A DNA stretch of 64,000 bases from Cyanoderma ruficeps (Eukaryota > Chordata > Aves > Passeriformes > Timaliidae). The notes under the pieces are model-generated. The model did no database searches. It was not told the DNA's origin and saw only the letters and a list, made by a program, of their open reading frames with translations. Where the stretch lies: assembly GCA_008694505.1 (NCBI GenBank), contig VZDJ01000594.1:10562026-10626025 (forward strand), given 5' to 3'. Every line of letters starts with the position of its first letter. Within the stretch, counting starts at the first letter, position 1. A program made the translations under genes and the position numbers. Of this stretch, positions 51,716 through 63,780 are shown piece by piece.

Positions 51716-54700
51716 TCATCATTTATGAGTGGTGAGGATCATTATACTGTTGCCAGGGGGAAATTGGGGTTTTTTTACACCTTCTTGTGGTGGGACTATG
51801 AAAGTACCTTGGGACTTGCAACAATTGGGGGGGAAAGGTTGTTCTCTAGTAACTGGAGCAAAGGGATTTTGTAGAAGAATGTGCGGCAATTTACTTAGTT
51901 ACTCTGAAAAAACCCACCTGACATCCATATTTGATACCAAAAAGCTGATGCCTGACATTTTTTAAAGAACTGGCCAAAGGATCTTAGATAATAATATATA
52001 CATATCCTAATCTAATAACATAATCTATTTTCTTATCCCTGTTTTTTGACTCCTTTGTTGCACCATCTGTTTTCACTGCAAGCTATAAACAAATTCCCTG
52101 CAATCTTTCTGCCATAGAACAGAGATAGCATAAGAGATAGAATAATAACAGTCTCAGACTAAACCAAAGGTTCTTCTCTCACAGAAACAATTTTTCCCAA
52201 GGCTATTATCATGTTTGCAAACTCTGCTAACCATGTTGAAATAAGATTGCAAATGACATTCTTTTTGCAGAAAGAGATCTCTGTAGCACATAGGGCATTT
52301 GCAACAATGCTACTAAAAATAAGAGCATGGTCTGACAGAGCATTCAATTATTCATGTGCTCACAAGTACAGGGCAGGCAGGCTCACAGAGCTGCATCAAA
52401 CATATCTCCAGTATTGCCTGGCTCTATGTCCAGTGCAGTGTGCTGGATGCACAGCACCCTTCTGCTAAGAAAGGGCTCAAGTTTTATTTAATGAAAAGCA
52501 ATGGAAGTCCAAGGGGAAAGAATCTCTAAGAAAGCTGCCTCAGCCACCAGAGACTTCACGGCTTGCTCCTGCAGGCCCTGAGGCTGCCACCACCATGCCA
52601 GCTCCTTCCTCTCAGGGAGGAGTCTCTTAAGAGACTCATGAAACATTTATTCTGCATCCATGCCATACTGTGCACTCTTCTGTCCCAAGCTATTAAAAAT
52701 GCAGCATGCCTCCCTGCCTGCAGTTAAAGGGAATGGTTTAGCAGTCAGCTGGTTAACCTTTTCTTCCCCACCTTTCACTTGAAGAAATCTCCCTGCAACT
52801 TTATCTTAGTTCAGAAGGAACCCAAGTGTTTAAGGCTACTTGCAGTATGAAAGCACTTCCGTTGGGTGAATTTCCTTCAGAAATGACTGGGATAGCAGAA
52901 ATCTGTGAACAGTGAAGCAGTGGCAGGGACATTAAAGTCTTCAACTGAAGTCTGTGGCACACCTGGTCTTTCAAAATGTGTTTGGGTGAATCTGAGGGAA
53001 GGTGGAAATGTCTTCTCTTGGGCCTCTGAAATGCTGTTCATCTTGCTTTCCATCTTGTCATCAGTCAGATGAGGCACCAAGTTTTGTCATCCTGCATTTC
53101 CCCTATTAAAAGGAGATTAATTGAAGGACCCAAGAGGGTCTTACAGGGAGCTGCCACATGGGAGTGGACAGGTCTTCTGGGACCCACTAGGTGAGCAGCA
53201 TGAACCTCTGCAGATAGGAAACAGGTCCTGGTGGTTTGAAAGGCTGTAGTTCAACAACTGAAGGCTGAGTGATTGTCCAGTAAGATGCATGAGGAGTTTA
53301 CAGACCATCCAGTGTTAGCAGGATAATTTTTATGGTTAAGAAAGCTTACATAAATTCTGCTTTGCCAATTACTCATCTATCTGGAAGTTGCTATCCTAAT
53401 GTTTTAGGTCTCGTCTTTGAATGGAGTAAAATATTAATTAGTTTGCCTCAAAGGAAATTTCCAGGTGCTGGAAACATTCAGAGAATAGAGGCCATCCCTG
53501 TCAGGGATACGTTTGAAATAGAACTGCCCTGGCCAAGGACAATCTTGTATTGCATGACTGCATGCTAATAAAGACCACCCATGTGCCTGTCATGGTTACT
53601 AGCTCATAATGGCAGCAAAGAATAAGAAACATCGTAAGATTAAAATGTAATAGTCCCTGGATAGCCATAACCAGTTACCTCCATTGGTGCCCTGCCTTTG
53701 AGCAGTTCTGAAACTGCAGAAGAGAAACTGAGTGTCTGTAAAGTAGGAGCAGAGTATGAGCAAACATCCCCTGGTTCCCAGAATCAGCCAGGAGAAAGTG
53801 TTGTTGTCCTTCAGGTATGAGCTAGAAAGTCAAGAGATCCAATTTCATTGTGTTATATGTTTAAAAGGTGAAAGCAAGACTGATAGGATTTGTAGCACTC
53901 AGACTTGTTAATCTTTAGGAATTACGTGGTTTTTTGTCCAACTAGTTTCCAACCAATAGTTCATTAACTCTTTGGAACTATCAAGTACTAATTTACATGT
54001 TAATATAACTTAACTCTTAATTTACTGGTAATGATTATGGTACTTTTGCAGCTCTCAACCATTAATACAAACTAAAGGCAAACACCAAAAGTCTAAAGAG
54101 CTTAGGACTTCTTGAGAAACAACCTCCCCCTACCCTGCCCTATAATATATAACAATTAAAATAGCCACAGCAAAACTTCCTGAGAGCTGTGGTGGTGAAA
54201 CAGCAGATTCAGCTCCTATTTTGAGAGGCAATGTCTGCAGTAGAGACTGCAGCTGGTTGAACTCATTTGGTGGAGTGGTGCTCAGGAGGGCTGGGTGCTA
54301 GGGTGGAATGAGAACTTAGACTCCTCGGGTGGATTTGTTGAGGTGATCTAACCATGTTTTGTGTTAAGGAATCTGCAATTCAAACAGGAAGGAAAATTCT
54401 CTTTCATCACCAACTTCAAAGTCATTTCCAGTAGTCTCTTTGACTGGCTTATTGATTCTGCCTTTTGTTCTCGGAGAGGAAAAGAAGTCCAAGAGACATA
54501 GCTTGCCTTAAGAAACAAAAGGCTGTACTGAGTCTCATTTAAGTTCCCTGTGATTATTCATTACTCGGCTGCTTGTTTCAAAGCACTTCTTCAGCTATTT
54601 TACGTCCCTTCATTTCTAATATTTTCCACAATTATCCTGTAAGGTCCTGATCTCCTAACGCAAAGCTTCCCCATGCAACAGAACACTAAGAAACCTTTCT

Positions 54701-57700
54701 GTGTATCTTAAACATTTTACAGGCAAACTCTGATAGGTGTCTGCAAGTTCCATGTGCTCCATGGCAATTCTCGCTGCATCCCATGACCTTCCATGCAGCC
54801 TGGAGGTGTGTGCAGACCATGACAAAATTGTGTCAGCAGTGTACAGGGAAGACCACAGACATCCTTCTCTCCTCATACCCTGCACCATGTCTCAAGTTCT
54901 ACCAAATACTCTACAGCAGATTCACTATTATGTTGCCCCTCAAATGCAACAGAGATGTAGCTAGGAGCAGCAAAGTCCCAGAACATTAAGTTCAGGCTCT
55001 TAAGCCTGGTAATATTTGGTGTAATTTTGGGGAAAAAAAAGAAAGTACTCAGGAAATTTTTAATCTCAGATTATTTGATGGCAAGTTTAGCAGCAAACTG
55101 GCAAGCTTCTGAACTGGCAATCACTTCTGTGCAGGGCAGCATTCAGAGCACGAGGATGAGTGCAGAGCCTTGGCAAGTGGCAGCAAGTGAGATGGGAAAC
55201 GGCTCCACGTATCACCTTGCCCGCATTTATTGGAGTTTAGCACCACCTAATGTGTGAGTGCCTCACGTTCAAGCACTTTCCAGCACGGCCAGGATGAAAC
55301 AGCCTAAGTGGAGCTAGAGAGAGCCTCTGGCATCAGAAAGCATTAAAATTTAATCCCTTGTCTACTCGGTTCCTTGTTGTTCCCTTACAAGGAGAGAAAA
55401 ATCTAGGGGCAGGCAGCTCTGCTGTGAGCAGACCTGGAATGGTGAAGGGGCAGAAGAGCTAGGAGAACAGGGACACGGGGGACACCAATGGTGATAGTTC
55501 ACAGATGAGATAAACAGGGAAAGGTTGCTTTTTGTTCAGACAACAGACACAGCTGGGAAGAGTTTGCGGCCTTCTCCTGGTTGTTTTCATCCTGGCTACT
55601 TGACATTTGTAGACATAAAATTGACAGATGGCCACTCCAGCCGTTTTGGGAACAGCAGATGTCAAGGGGACCTGTAAAGGATTTCAGGACTGCTCTGAGT
55701 CTGGGATCAATTTGGGCTGTCCGAAAGTTCCAGGAATTGCCTTAGAAAGAGCTTTGCAGGGATTGAGAGACGAAGAAAGTACTTACACTTCTAAATTAAA
55801 GCTGCAAGTTTAATGATTCGCATGGCCCTGTAGGAGCGTGGGGCTCTTTTAACACTGTAGTAGTTCAGTTGAGCTCTAGTGATATTTTTATGCTTCTAAC
55901 TTCTTTAGCCCCCAAAGAGTTATGATTGGGAGAATATTGTCTACAGTAATACTCCAGAAATCAAAATGAACACGCTGATAAGCTCTGTCCTCTTTCTTCC
56001 AATTAAAAAAAAAAAAAAAGCTGTTACAATTAGGATATGCAGACTATGGGGCTAAAAGGAGATAGAAGAAAGGGTTTGGGTTTATGACACATTTGGATCT
56101 AAATAAACAGAAGAGAGAGGCTGAAGTGCTGCCAGGTTTGCCAAGGGTCCCTGTGGAGTACCTGGGGAGAAGTAAGCACTGAATAGCCACCTACAGCAGC
56201 CACTTCCTCTTACACACAGAACTTAGCTGCAGCTGGAACATCTCATCACACCTGTCTTACAGAGCACAAACTCTTCATATACCCATACTTTGAGCTGTTG
56301 GATATTCCAAAAAGCTCAGCACTTGGGCTACATATGGTACAAACAAATGTTTTGTCTTCTGGCCTGGCCAGGAGCCACCCTTGACTATAAGAAGCCATTA
56401 TGTTCTTAACATACTATATCTAAAAAGAGAAGAAGCCCAAAGCTTCCATCTGCTTCTTCCCTGAGACAGAGAGAGGGCATAAAATAGGCCAAGATGACAG
56501 CTGCTTTTCAAAAGACCCCACTAGTAATGATGTCAGGATCAGGAAATAATAAACCTTTTCCTTCAGGTGAAAATCCACCAGAGTGTCAGGAAAACAGTGA
56601 GGCCACATCCTGTCCAGCCTGCATGGATTTTTCAGGACAACCCATTCAGAAGGCAAGTCTAGCAATACCCAGGCATACTCTCAGTTTTACCCTGGGTAGG
56701 CATCCCTCAGGACATTGGAATGCTGTTTTCAGTATCAAAAACAAGATTATGAAAGCACACAAACCTGAGCATCCTCCCTGCCCAGTGTAATTTGTCTTTA
56801 CTCACTGCCTGGCAGATCGACCCAGGCAAGGGCATATCTGGAGCACCTGGAGATGGTGTCCTACCCAGAGCCTCTTCCAGAAAGAGGGATTCCCCAGTTC
56901 CCCTGAAAAAGTGATCTCCTTTGGCCTCCTCAAAGTCACACATCAGCCTTGTCATTAGCTACTAAGAAATAGGCTCGGGGTTTAAGAATAAAGAATGGGG
57001 TTTCAAATAAATATTGAAAATCCCAGCCATACCAGGGTCATCCTAAGTCAGCTTAACAAACAGAGCCTGAATAACCCCCCTGAGAACACCATCCTCCCTC
57101 CACCAAGTGCACTTGCTGGCAAGGTGACTCAGATATAAAATGTGCACTTCAAAAGAATTGTAAATTAAGGGCTTACAGGACTGTGACTTGTAGCATCTGC
57201 CGTACTTGTTAAGACTTAGTGAATCAAACTTGAGAGATTTTTCTACCCAGAATCATTAAGTTTGGAGTAACCAGAAACTTTAGAATTACATGATGTCTTA
57301 AAGTATATGCAGAAAAAATAAAACATGTCTATTATATTAATGCTAATGCTGCAGAAGATATGGTGTTGTAACAAATGAAAGGGAAGTTTCATCTTTGTTA
57401 AGTCCAAAGTCAAGTGATTTTAGCAGGCAGAAATTAATTAACATCCCTAGAGATAATTATCTGTGTGCAGTTATGGTTCCCTGTATTCCTAACTCTTAAA
57501 AAATTTGATCCAATCTAAAGCAGACAATTCAGAAGTCCCTCAGCCCTTTAGATCTTGACAGCTCATGATTTTCAGCTAGATTCTTATAAATATTTTGGTC
57601 TTTAAAGCAACTAATCAATTATGATTCACAGCAAGATTGTAAGTGACTTTGTAAACCACTTTCAGGGTCAGGGCTCTCCTGAGATGTAATGCTCTGGACA

Positions 57701-58564
57701 TTTTAAGTCACTGATTTTAATCACCTTACCAAGGTACATGAGAAAAATATCTGTGCCTGTGTCGAGCTCATCCTAACCATAAACAATTTTGTTAAGGGAG
57801 TAGTAATATGTAGGAGAAGGCTTCAGCATTTCTCATTTATATGATAGGAAAACTATAATGAAATTTCATCCTGGCTGATTTTTCTCCCCTTTGTAAAACA
57901 AAAAACAAACTACAAGTGATCTTACTTATTGAAAAAACCCGCTTTTTTAGCCTACATCCTCCACAGAAGTTTGGCTGCCCATAAACAAACCACTGTAGTT
58001 TTGTTAGTCTTTTCAATCAACTTTTAAGCTACTATTCTTAAAAGCCAGGATTGTAGAACACCACTCAACAAGTCAGTATTAAAGCCTGAACCAAATAATG
58101 AATGGATTTATAATACAGTACTAGAAAAGCAGTTAATAAAACTATCAGACTGAAAAACACTGGGAAAATTCAGGGAGCCCCAGACTAGTTTTTACAAATC
58201 ATCAGAGCATCTCTGAGCACATTCTGCTCACCAGACTAAGACAGCAGATGAGTCTTTCTGAAATTTACTGAAGCTTCACCTTGTCAAAGCCTTGAGTGAA
58301 ATATTAAAACAGCTCTCAAGAAATACATTAAAACTAAGGTGTTACAGAGCACATCAATAATTTGGGGCTCAGGGTTTGCATACCAACTCTGCCTGCATTT
58401 TGCAGCTGGCAGGCTCCAAACCAGCTCTGGTTCAAAGTCCTGTAGAAGACCTCCATATGTGCATCATTCCCAGTCTACAATTTCTTTAAACTTACTTGTG
58501 CAGGTAAACTCACTATGTGCACTCTCTGAAGATGCCATTATAAATCTCTTTTTTTTTTTTTTAC
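51716..58564. other. intergenic sequence, no recognised gene
   Basis: AT-rich sequence without a recognised exon. It contains the second member of a 31-bp repeat pair (52974-53004) and an AT-rich stretch at 57.1-57.9 kb with several TAAT and GATA motifs. Open frames up to 98 codons (56494-56790) are not protein-like and lack splice context. Confidence 0.55.
52974..53004 (+). repeat. 31-bp dispersed direct repeat (partner at 50406-50436)
   Basis: Both copies start AAATGTGTTTGGG and end TCTGAGGGAAGGTG, with 28 of 31 positions identical, 2.57 kb apart in the same orientation. This may be two remnants of one uncatalogued interspersed repeat. Confidence 0.8.
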
Positions 58565-58676
58565 CTCAGCCATCACAATCCCAACAGCACTGTCACAGCA
58601 ATCCTCTTGCTCCAACAACCTCCTCTGAAGCCTGGGATCTTCCAGCATGTGCTGCCAAGATCCTCTCCCAACAAAG
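58565..58676 (-). other. exon-like segment of unknown transcript
   Basis: On the minus strand a strong acceptor (CCCTCTTTGTTTTTAG) is followed by 112 bases and then GCTGAG|GTAAAA, a good donor. One frame is open throughout and reads VGRGSWQHMLEDPRLQRR and then LLEQEDCCDSAVGIVMAE, starting in phase 2 and ending in phase 0. The composition (charged residues, amphipathic leucines) looks more protein-like than other chance frames here, but a second frame is also open for most of its length. I do not recognise the protein and see no partner exon. It could be part of an unannotated gene or lncRNA, or a coincidence next to a poly-T run. Confidence 0.25.
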
Positions 58677-60332
58677 CTAAAAACAAAGAGGGAATAACAG
58701 TAAGATAAGCATATTCTACATATTATGGAGCATGTAACACACACCTTTGTCCTCAAACACTGTCTCCTACAGGAGGACCATTTGCCTCCAGAAGCTCATT
58801 TACCCCCATTGAGGTCCTTCCTGTTCAGTCCTCCCTATGTATGACAGCTTCCTAGAGGAACACAAGGTGATGTTAATGGAGATGTAATGGTCTATTAAGC
58901 CCTCTTTAATTAATGTGGGATTACACAACTCATGAAAAGAATTTCATTAAATGGTGCAAATGAGGTGATTATTATGGAGAAGCATATGAGCTCACCATAT
59001 TGCAGCTTTGAGAAAAAAAAAGAGAGTGGAACAGCATAAAAACTGGATTAATATCTCCTTCACCCAGAGCATATTGTCAGTTCTCCTTTAGAATGAGACA
59101 GAGCTCTCCCAAGCCCAGAGTGAAGGGAAAGCTCATGCCAGATGTAATACAGTTGTACAGGAATAGGACTATCTATCACTGAGTATCTTCTCCTCCAATT
59201 TAAGTGTACTCCAGACCAACTTCCCAAAAGTTTGAAATTCTGGCTCTGACACACTGAAACCTGAGTATTCTTCTTAAAGAAAAAAAATTAAGTGATTTTT
59301 TTTTTTGTAAGGCTTTTGTAATTCTCTTGCATCAAAATGCACCCTGGAATGGAGATATTTCAAAGAGAAACTTTCCATTTAGGTTGTGGCTGTAGATGCA
59401 TTTGGAGATGGAATTATGCAAGTACAGAACTGTGCTCATTTCAGTCTCTGTACAAGAGAATGGGATGTAAAATGAGGTTAACAACCTGTAAGACCAGCTA
59501 CCATGAGTGCTGTTCAACTCAACTGATCTTTGAAATGGAAGGTTTTTTCTGCAGCAGCTATCAAATCAGAAGGAATTGAAGCCTCAGAATAATCCTAAGG
59601 AAAGTGCAGCAGTATGTTGCAGAACACCATTGCCTTTTAAGAACGGCTTGGTGGGTTTACTTGTTGCTGGAAATCTTGTTGGTTCTCTGCATTTTTACAG
59701 CCTGGTTTGTCTGATAGAGACCTGCCCACTGCTGTTCCTGCGGTTTGATTGGTGGACAGCAAATACTGATGGCTCTGGCAATTATTTCCTTGGCATTATG
59801 GCTAACATTACCTGGAATTGTTATGGTTAATATATTTGGCATATGGAAAATGGTACCAGAATAAACCTATCCCAATCCTGCCTTCAGTCAAACTTTGTAT
59901 CACTGATTTTTGGGGCTGGAAGGTTTAACTGCAGGCAGAAGCTGCCCTTGTTTTATGTAAGTGAAATGCTTTAAGGGTGTATTTTTCCCTCCATGCCTTT
60001 TTTTTTCTTTTGCTCGCACTTCTATTTTTAAAGAAACCAGTTAATAGGGTTTTTTTTTTTTTCATTGTTAATTCTGTATTCAAAACTCATCATTCCAGTA
60101 AAATATAAACTTCCCCTACTCAGGAAGATCGTGAACTCAAATCCTATATAAACACAAGAAATTTTAAGTCATTGGTATCCAAAGGTTTTTTTTTTCTTTT
60201 TAATGCACTTCTCACATAATACACTTTTTAATTCTGATTTAGTAACTCCATTGCTGCACCTCCAGTAATGAGGCAGAACCACACTATGCCAGATGCTGTG
60301 TAAAGAGAAAATAATTCCTGGTTTAAATAAGT
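58677..60332. other. intergenic sequence, no recognised gene
   Basis: AT-rich sequence with several T runs (59.30, 60.00, 60.05 and 60.19 kb). A segment at 58.89-58.99 kb has TTTAATTAATG, GGATTA and TTCATTAAAT motifs close together, as developmental enhancers often do. Nothing else was recognised. Confidence 0.55.
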
Positions 60333-60358
60333 ATGAAGTGCAGTTTAGGTAAAATATT

Positions 60359-60545
60359 TCATGTCCCCTTCCCTGATGGTCGCCATAAGATGCCAGGAGT
60401 CGGCAGCAGAGCCTGGAGCAGCCCCCGCAGCCCGCGCTCCCCCTCTGCCAACTGCTGCAGCAAATGCTGCTTTTGCCTGAAAGGGCTCTTGTCTTTCAGG
60501 GCTGCTGCTCGCTCCCTGCTCAGCAGTGACAACCACGGTGCATTT
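60359..60545 (-). other. GC-richer block with a leucine-rich open frame
   Basis: This block of about 180 bases is GC-richer than its surroundings and is open in at least two minus-strand frames. One reads LLSRERAAALKDKSPFRQKQ and then a leucine-spaced HLLQQLAEGERGLRGLLQAL before ending in a stop near 60360. It has coiled-coil-like spacing but also the CAG/CTG richness that produces such peptides by chance. No splice structure or homolog was recognised. Confidence 0.2.
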
Positions 60546-60656
60546 TACGGCATAAACCAGAGGACTGTTCTCTGCTGAATATTGACATATGATGATGGTG
60601 CATTTTAAAGCGTAAACCAGAGGATTGTTCTATGCTGAGTATTAGCATATGGCTTT
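60537..60656 (+). repeat. 60-bp tandem duplication
   Basis: Two adjacent 60-base units start GGTGCATTTTA, contain GTAAACCAGAGGA or its variant, and end near GACATATGATGAT / AGCATATGGCTTT. Most positions are identical, the last ten least so. It is a simple two-copy tandem array. Confidence 0.88.
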
Positions 60657-63600
60657 TGACATCTGGCCCTCTAAGAGCAATAAACTGCCAATCAGGAGGC
60701 ACATTGGGTACAAGCATATTTTCTGTCACTACCCTTACTAATCACCAAGATTAGTCCCGGCTTGGCAATTGTGACTGACAAACACACTAAACCTATTCAA
60801 ATATCCTCATCCATATTCATTTCCTTTAAAACAAATTAAATTCTCATGTAAAATAATCCTCAAATTCTCAAAAAAGCTGTTGGTTTTTTACATAGGTGGC
60901 ATGAGTTCAAAGACATCTGGTTAAATATGCATAATTTCTTAAGAGCAAAAATTACAGCTTTTAGTGGTGTTTGCCTTCCACTTCATGAAAATCTCTTTTA
61001 ATGTCACTAGAGATCTCTGTAGCCTGGACAGAAGTTTCCTTTTCTAGCCCAGAGGGGTAGAAATGTCATCATTTTCAGAGCACAGCTGCTTTGTCAAGAC
61101 AGAGGCACAGACAATTTGAATAACAAATACTGAATTTCTGCAAGTGTTTCTAAATCTCCTTTGACTGAAAAAAAAAAAACCCAAACCCTCAAATCTAAAC
61201 CAAGAAGCTATAAAGGAAGAAGACAGGATATGGATTATCGTCCATCCATCCTGCATCTTTAGACTTTTGGGGAAGGGAATAGCTTTTTCAGAAAGTGACC
61301 TTCAACAGCCAGTAAACACACATCAGAGGAGGCCACTTTTCAGTGGTTGTCTCTCAGATGTGAGAGAGAAGGACATGAATTTTAAGCAGAGATTAATCTA
61401 ATGAGCCATTGTATTAATAATAAGAGAAAATCTTCAAGCTAAACTGAATTGTTTCAGGGAGTCAAAGGCAGATGAAATTGAGAAGATGAAATAAAGCCAA
61501 AAGTGAAAAGTAGTTAAGATAGATTTGCCTGAATTGCTATTTGTCACGGACTCCTTAGCCCCTCATCACTTGGAAAAAATAAAGAGAGAACAGAGACTCA
61601 GAGACTCTAAGAAAAACTTCATGAAGACAATCAGTGCAGGAAGGAAGAGTTTAAAAGAGCCAAGAGGAACAGGTATAGCTGTAGAGGTGTAACTTAATAT
61701 GGCTTGCATGTAGCATGGGCACATTCTTCCTGCACCATGGATCTCAAAAATATGATTCCAAAGAGCTGAATGTAAAAAAAAGAGTAATCAAAATAGTGTA
61801 GAATTTTTTGATACAGTTGGCTCCTTTTCCATCTTCTAGTAATATGTCACCTCTTTCTGGTGTGTGGTTTTGTTCATGCCCTCTTTTGGAACACTTTTTT
61901 CTGAATTGATTTAAGGATTTTCGTACTATCTATAGGTAATAGGAATTTTAATTCTAAAATTGCTTTGTTTGCTTTACTGTGACAACTCACTCGGAAGGCT
62001 GTACTTCATTAGAAACATGGTTATCTGATTTGGCCTTACATGAAATAATTTTATAGTACAAATTATTTATGTGGAAGAGTTCTTTCTTTGTATATTAATA
62101 ACAATATAAATATTCCTGAGAAACAAATATTGGATTATAGATTTTCAGGGTCTGTGCTTTCTTGCTACAATAAACTGTATAAAAGGAATGATAATGGAAT
62201 CCTCTAGATCAAAAGGCAGCCCAGATGCCATTTTAACAATTTCAGAGTACCTCCATGACCTTACAAAATGACTTGTTAGGAAATTGCAGCAGTGTGAGAA
62301 CCACTTGTGATGTTCACTTTATGTTGCTTTGTCTCTGCATATATAGGGAAGAATATCATGCTATTTTGCAAGTAGCATATCAAAAGGAGACAGTGATTCT
62401 GTGGACTTATGTCTTCCAGCTGCTCTCTCAAGTGCATACTTTGATGTCTAATCAAGGGTCAGTTTATCCTCCACTCTTTATTCTGGGTAAAAGCTCTACT
62501 AGAGTCTTTCTGATCTTTTCTTATTTTTGCAAAATGTATGGGAATTTCAGGTCTTTGAAACTTCCGCTGTGTCCAAGAAATTCAAACTGAAGGAAAGAAT
62601 GGTAGAGATACTTGCAGTCCTGCAAACTTTGCTTCTACGGAAAATCATGATAACGAGACAGATTATTCCCTGTCAGAACCTACTGGAAAATACAATGCAA
62701 TTTAGAAAATAAACTAGAATGCCATTAGACACGTCTTTTCTACTAATGTTGCCATTTCTCACTAATGTTGTCATTACTTACAGAGCAAGAAGCACTTGAA
62801 AAAGATTTTCAGAATTTAGCACAAGCCAGCCAAGACACAGTGCAAGAGACAACTGTGTTCCCTACGTCCCTGATGTCGTCAATGGATCTGACAAGGGCTG
62901 GTCATTTGATAGTGTAAAGAATGCTTAAAAACCAATAGTTTCCCTGTATCTTTCCCAAATCCAATTGAAGACAGCTCTACAGAACAAAAATGAATCCACA
63001 TTTTGCCTTTTTTGGGGGTCAGGACAGGCACTAGTCCTCCTTTAGGCAGATCCCATCACCTTCCTTGGCCACTCACTGACTTGTCCGTAGGAGCTTTTAA
63101 TGCGCTGGTCTGTGGGAAGCCTTGGAGCAGCAGCCGTTCCCAGGCATGAAGGCAGCCTGGGAGGTAGCACTGATGGGGGATTGTCTGTGCAGCTGGGCTG
63201 GGCTCGGGGCAGGTCCCCGGGATGCAGTGGCAGTGTAGCAGCAGCACCGCGCGATGGCACAAGGCACACACGAATGCGATGCAGCCTCCTGCACAGCAGC
63301 AAAGGCAGGGAAGGGAACCGCCTGCTCCCCTCCCCTGCTGCAGCTGCACAGTTTATTGGGCTACTGAGGGGATGAAACTAGTGAAAACCAGAAAGAAATT
63401 CAATCTCCCTAACTGGGAAAAGAAGAATGCCACTAAGCCTGTTGGAGAGGTGGGGAGCATCGGCTACTATGTACTGCACATCACAAATGGCCAACAGGGA
63501 TATTCCGGATTTATTAAAACAAAAACAAAGCTGAAATCAGAAGCAGCACTTTTGTCCCCTCTTTTATAAGGACAAATCTTGGGAGGCTAAATTGAGCCTT

Positions 63601-63780
63601 CCCTCCATTACACCTCCTATTTATGAGAGAATTTGCTACCCAAATGACTGTTCGGTTGTTAAGGCAGAGAGGCTTGATTGACAACAAGCAGTCAATCAAG
63701 CATTACACTAATCCTGTCAGTCTATTAATAGATACACAGACAAAAAGACAGAAAGAAGAAGGGAGAAAAGTGCAGGTATT
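60657..63780. other. intergenic sequence, no recognised gene
   Basis: Mostly AT-rich, with a moderately GC-rich stretch at 63.08-63.36 kb holding about a dozen CpGs and open in several frames. I do not recognise a protein there. It could be a weak promoter or an old remnant. Confidence 0.55.

Noticed and set aside
63042..63349. Overlapping frames in the GC-richer block at 63.1-63.3 kb
   Set aside because: Open in several frames on both strands, cysteine- and alanine-rich by composition, with no recognised product.
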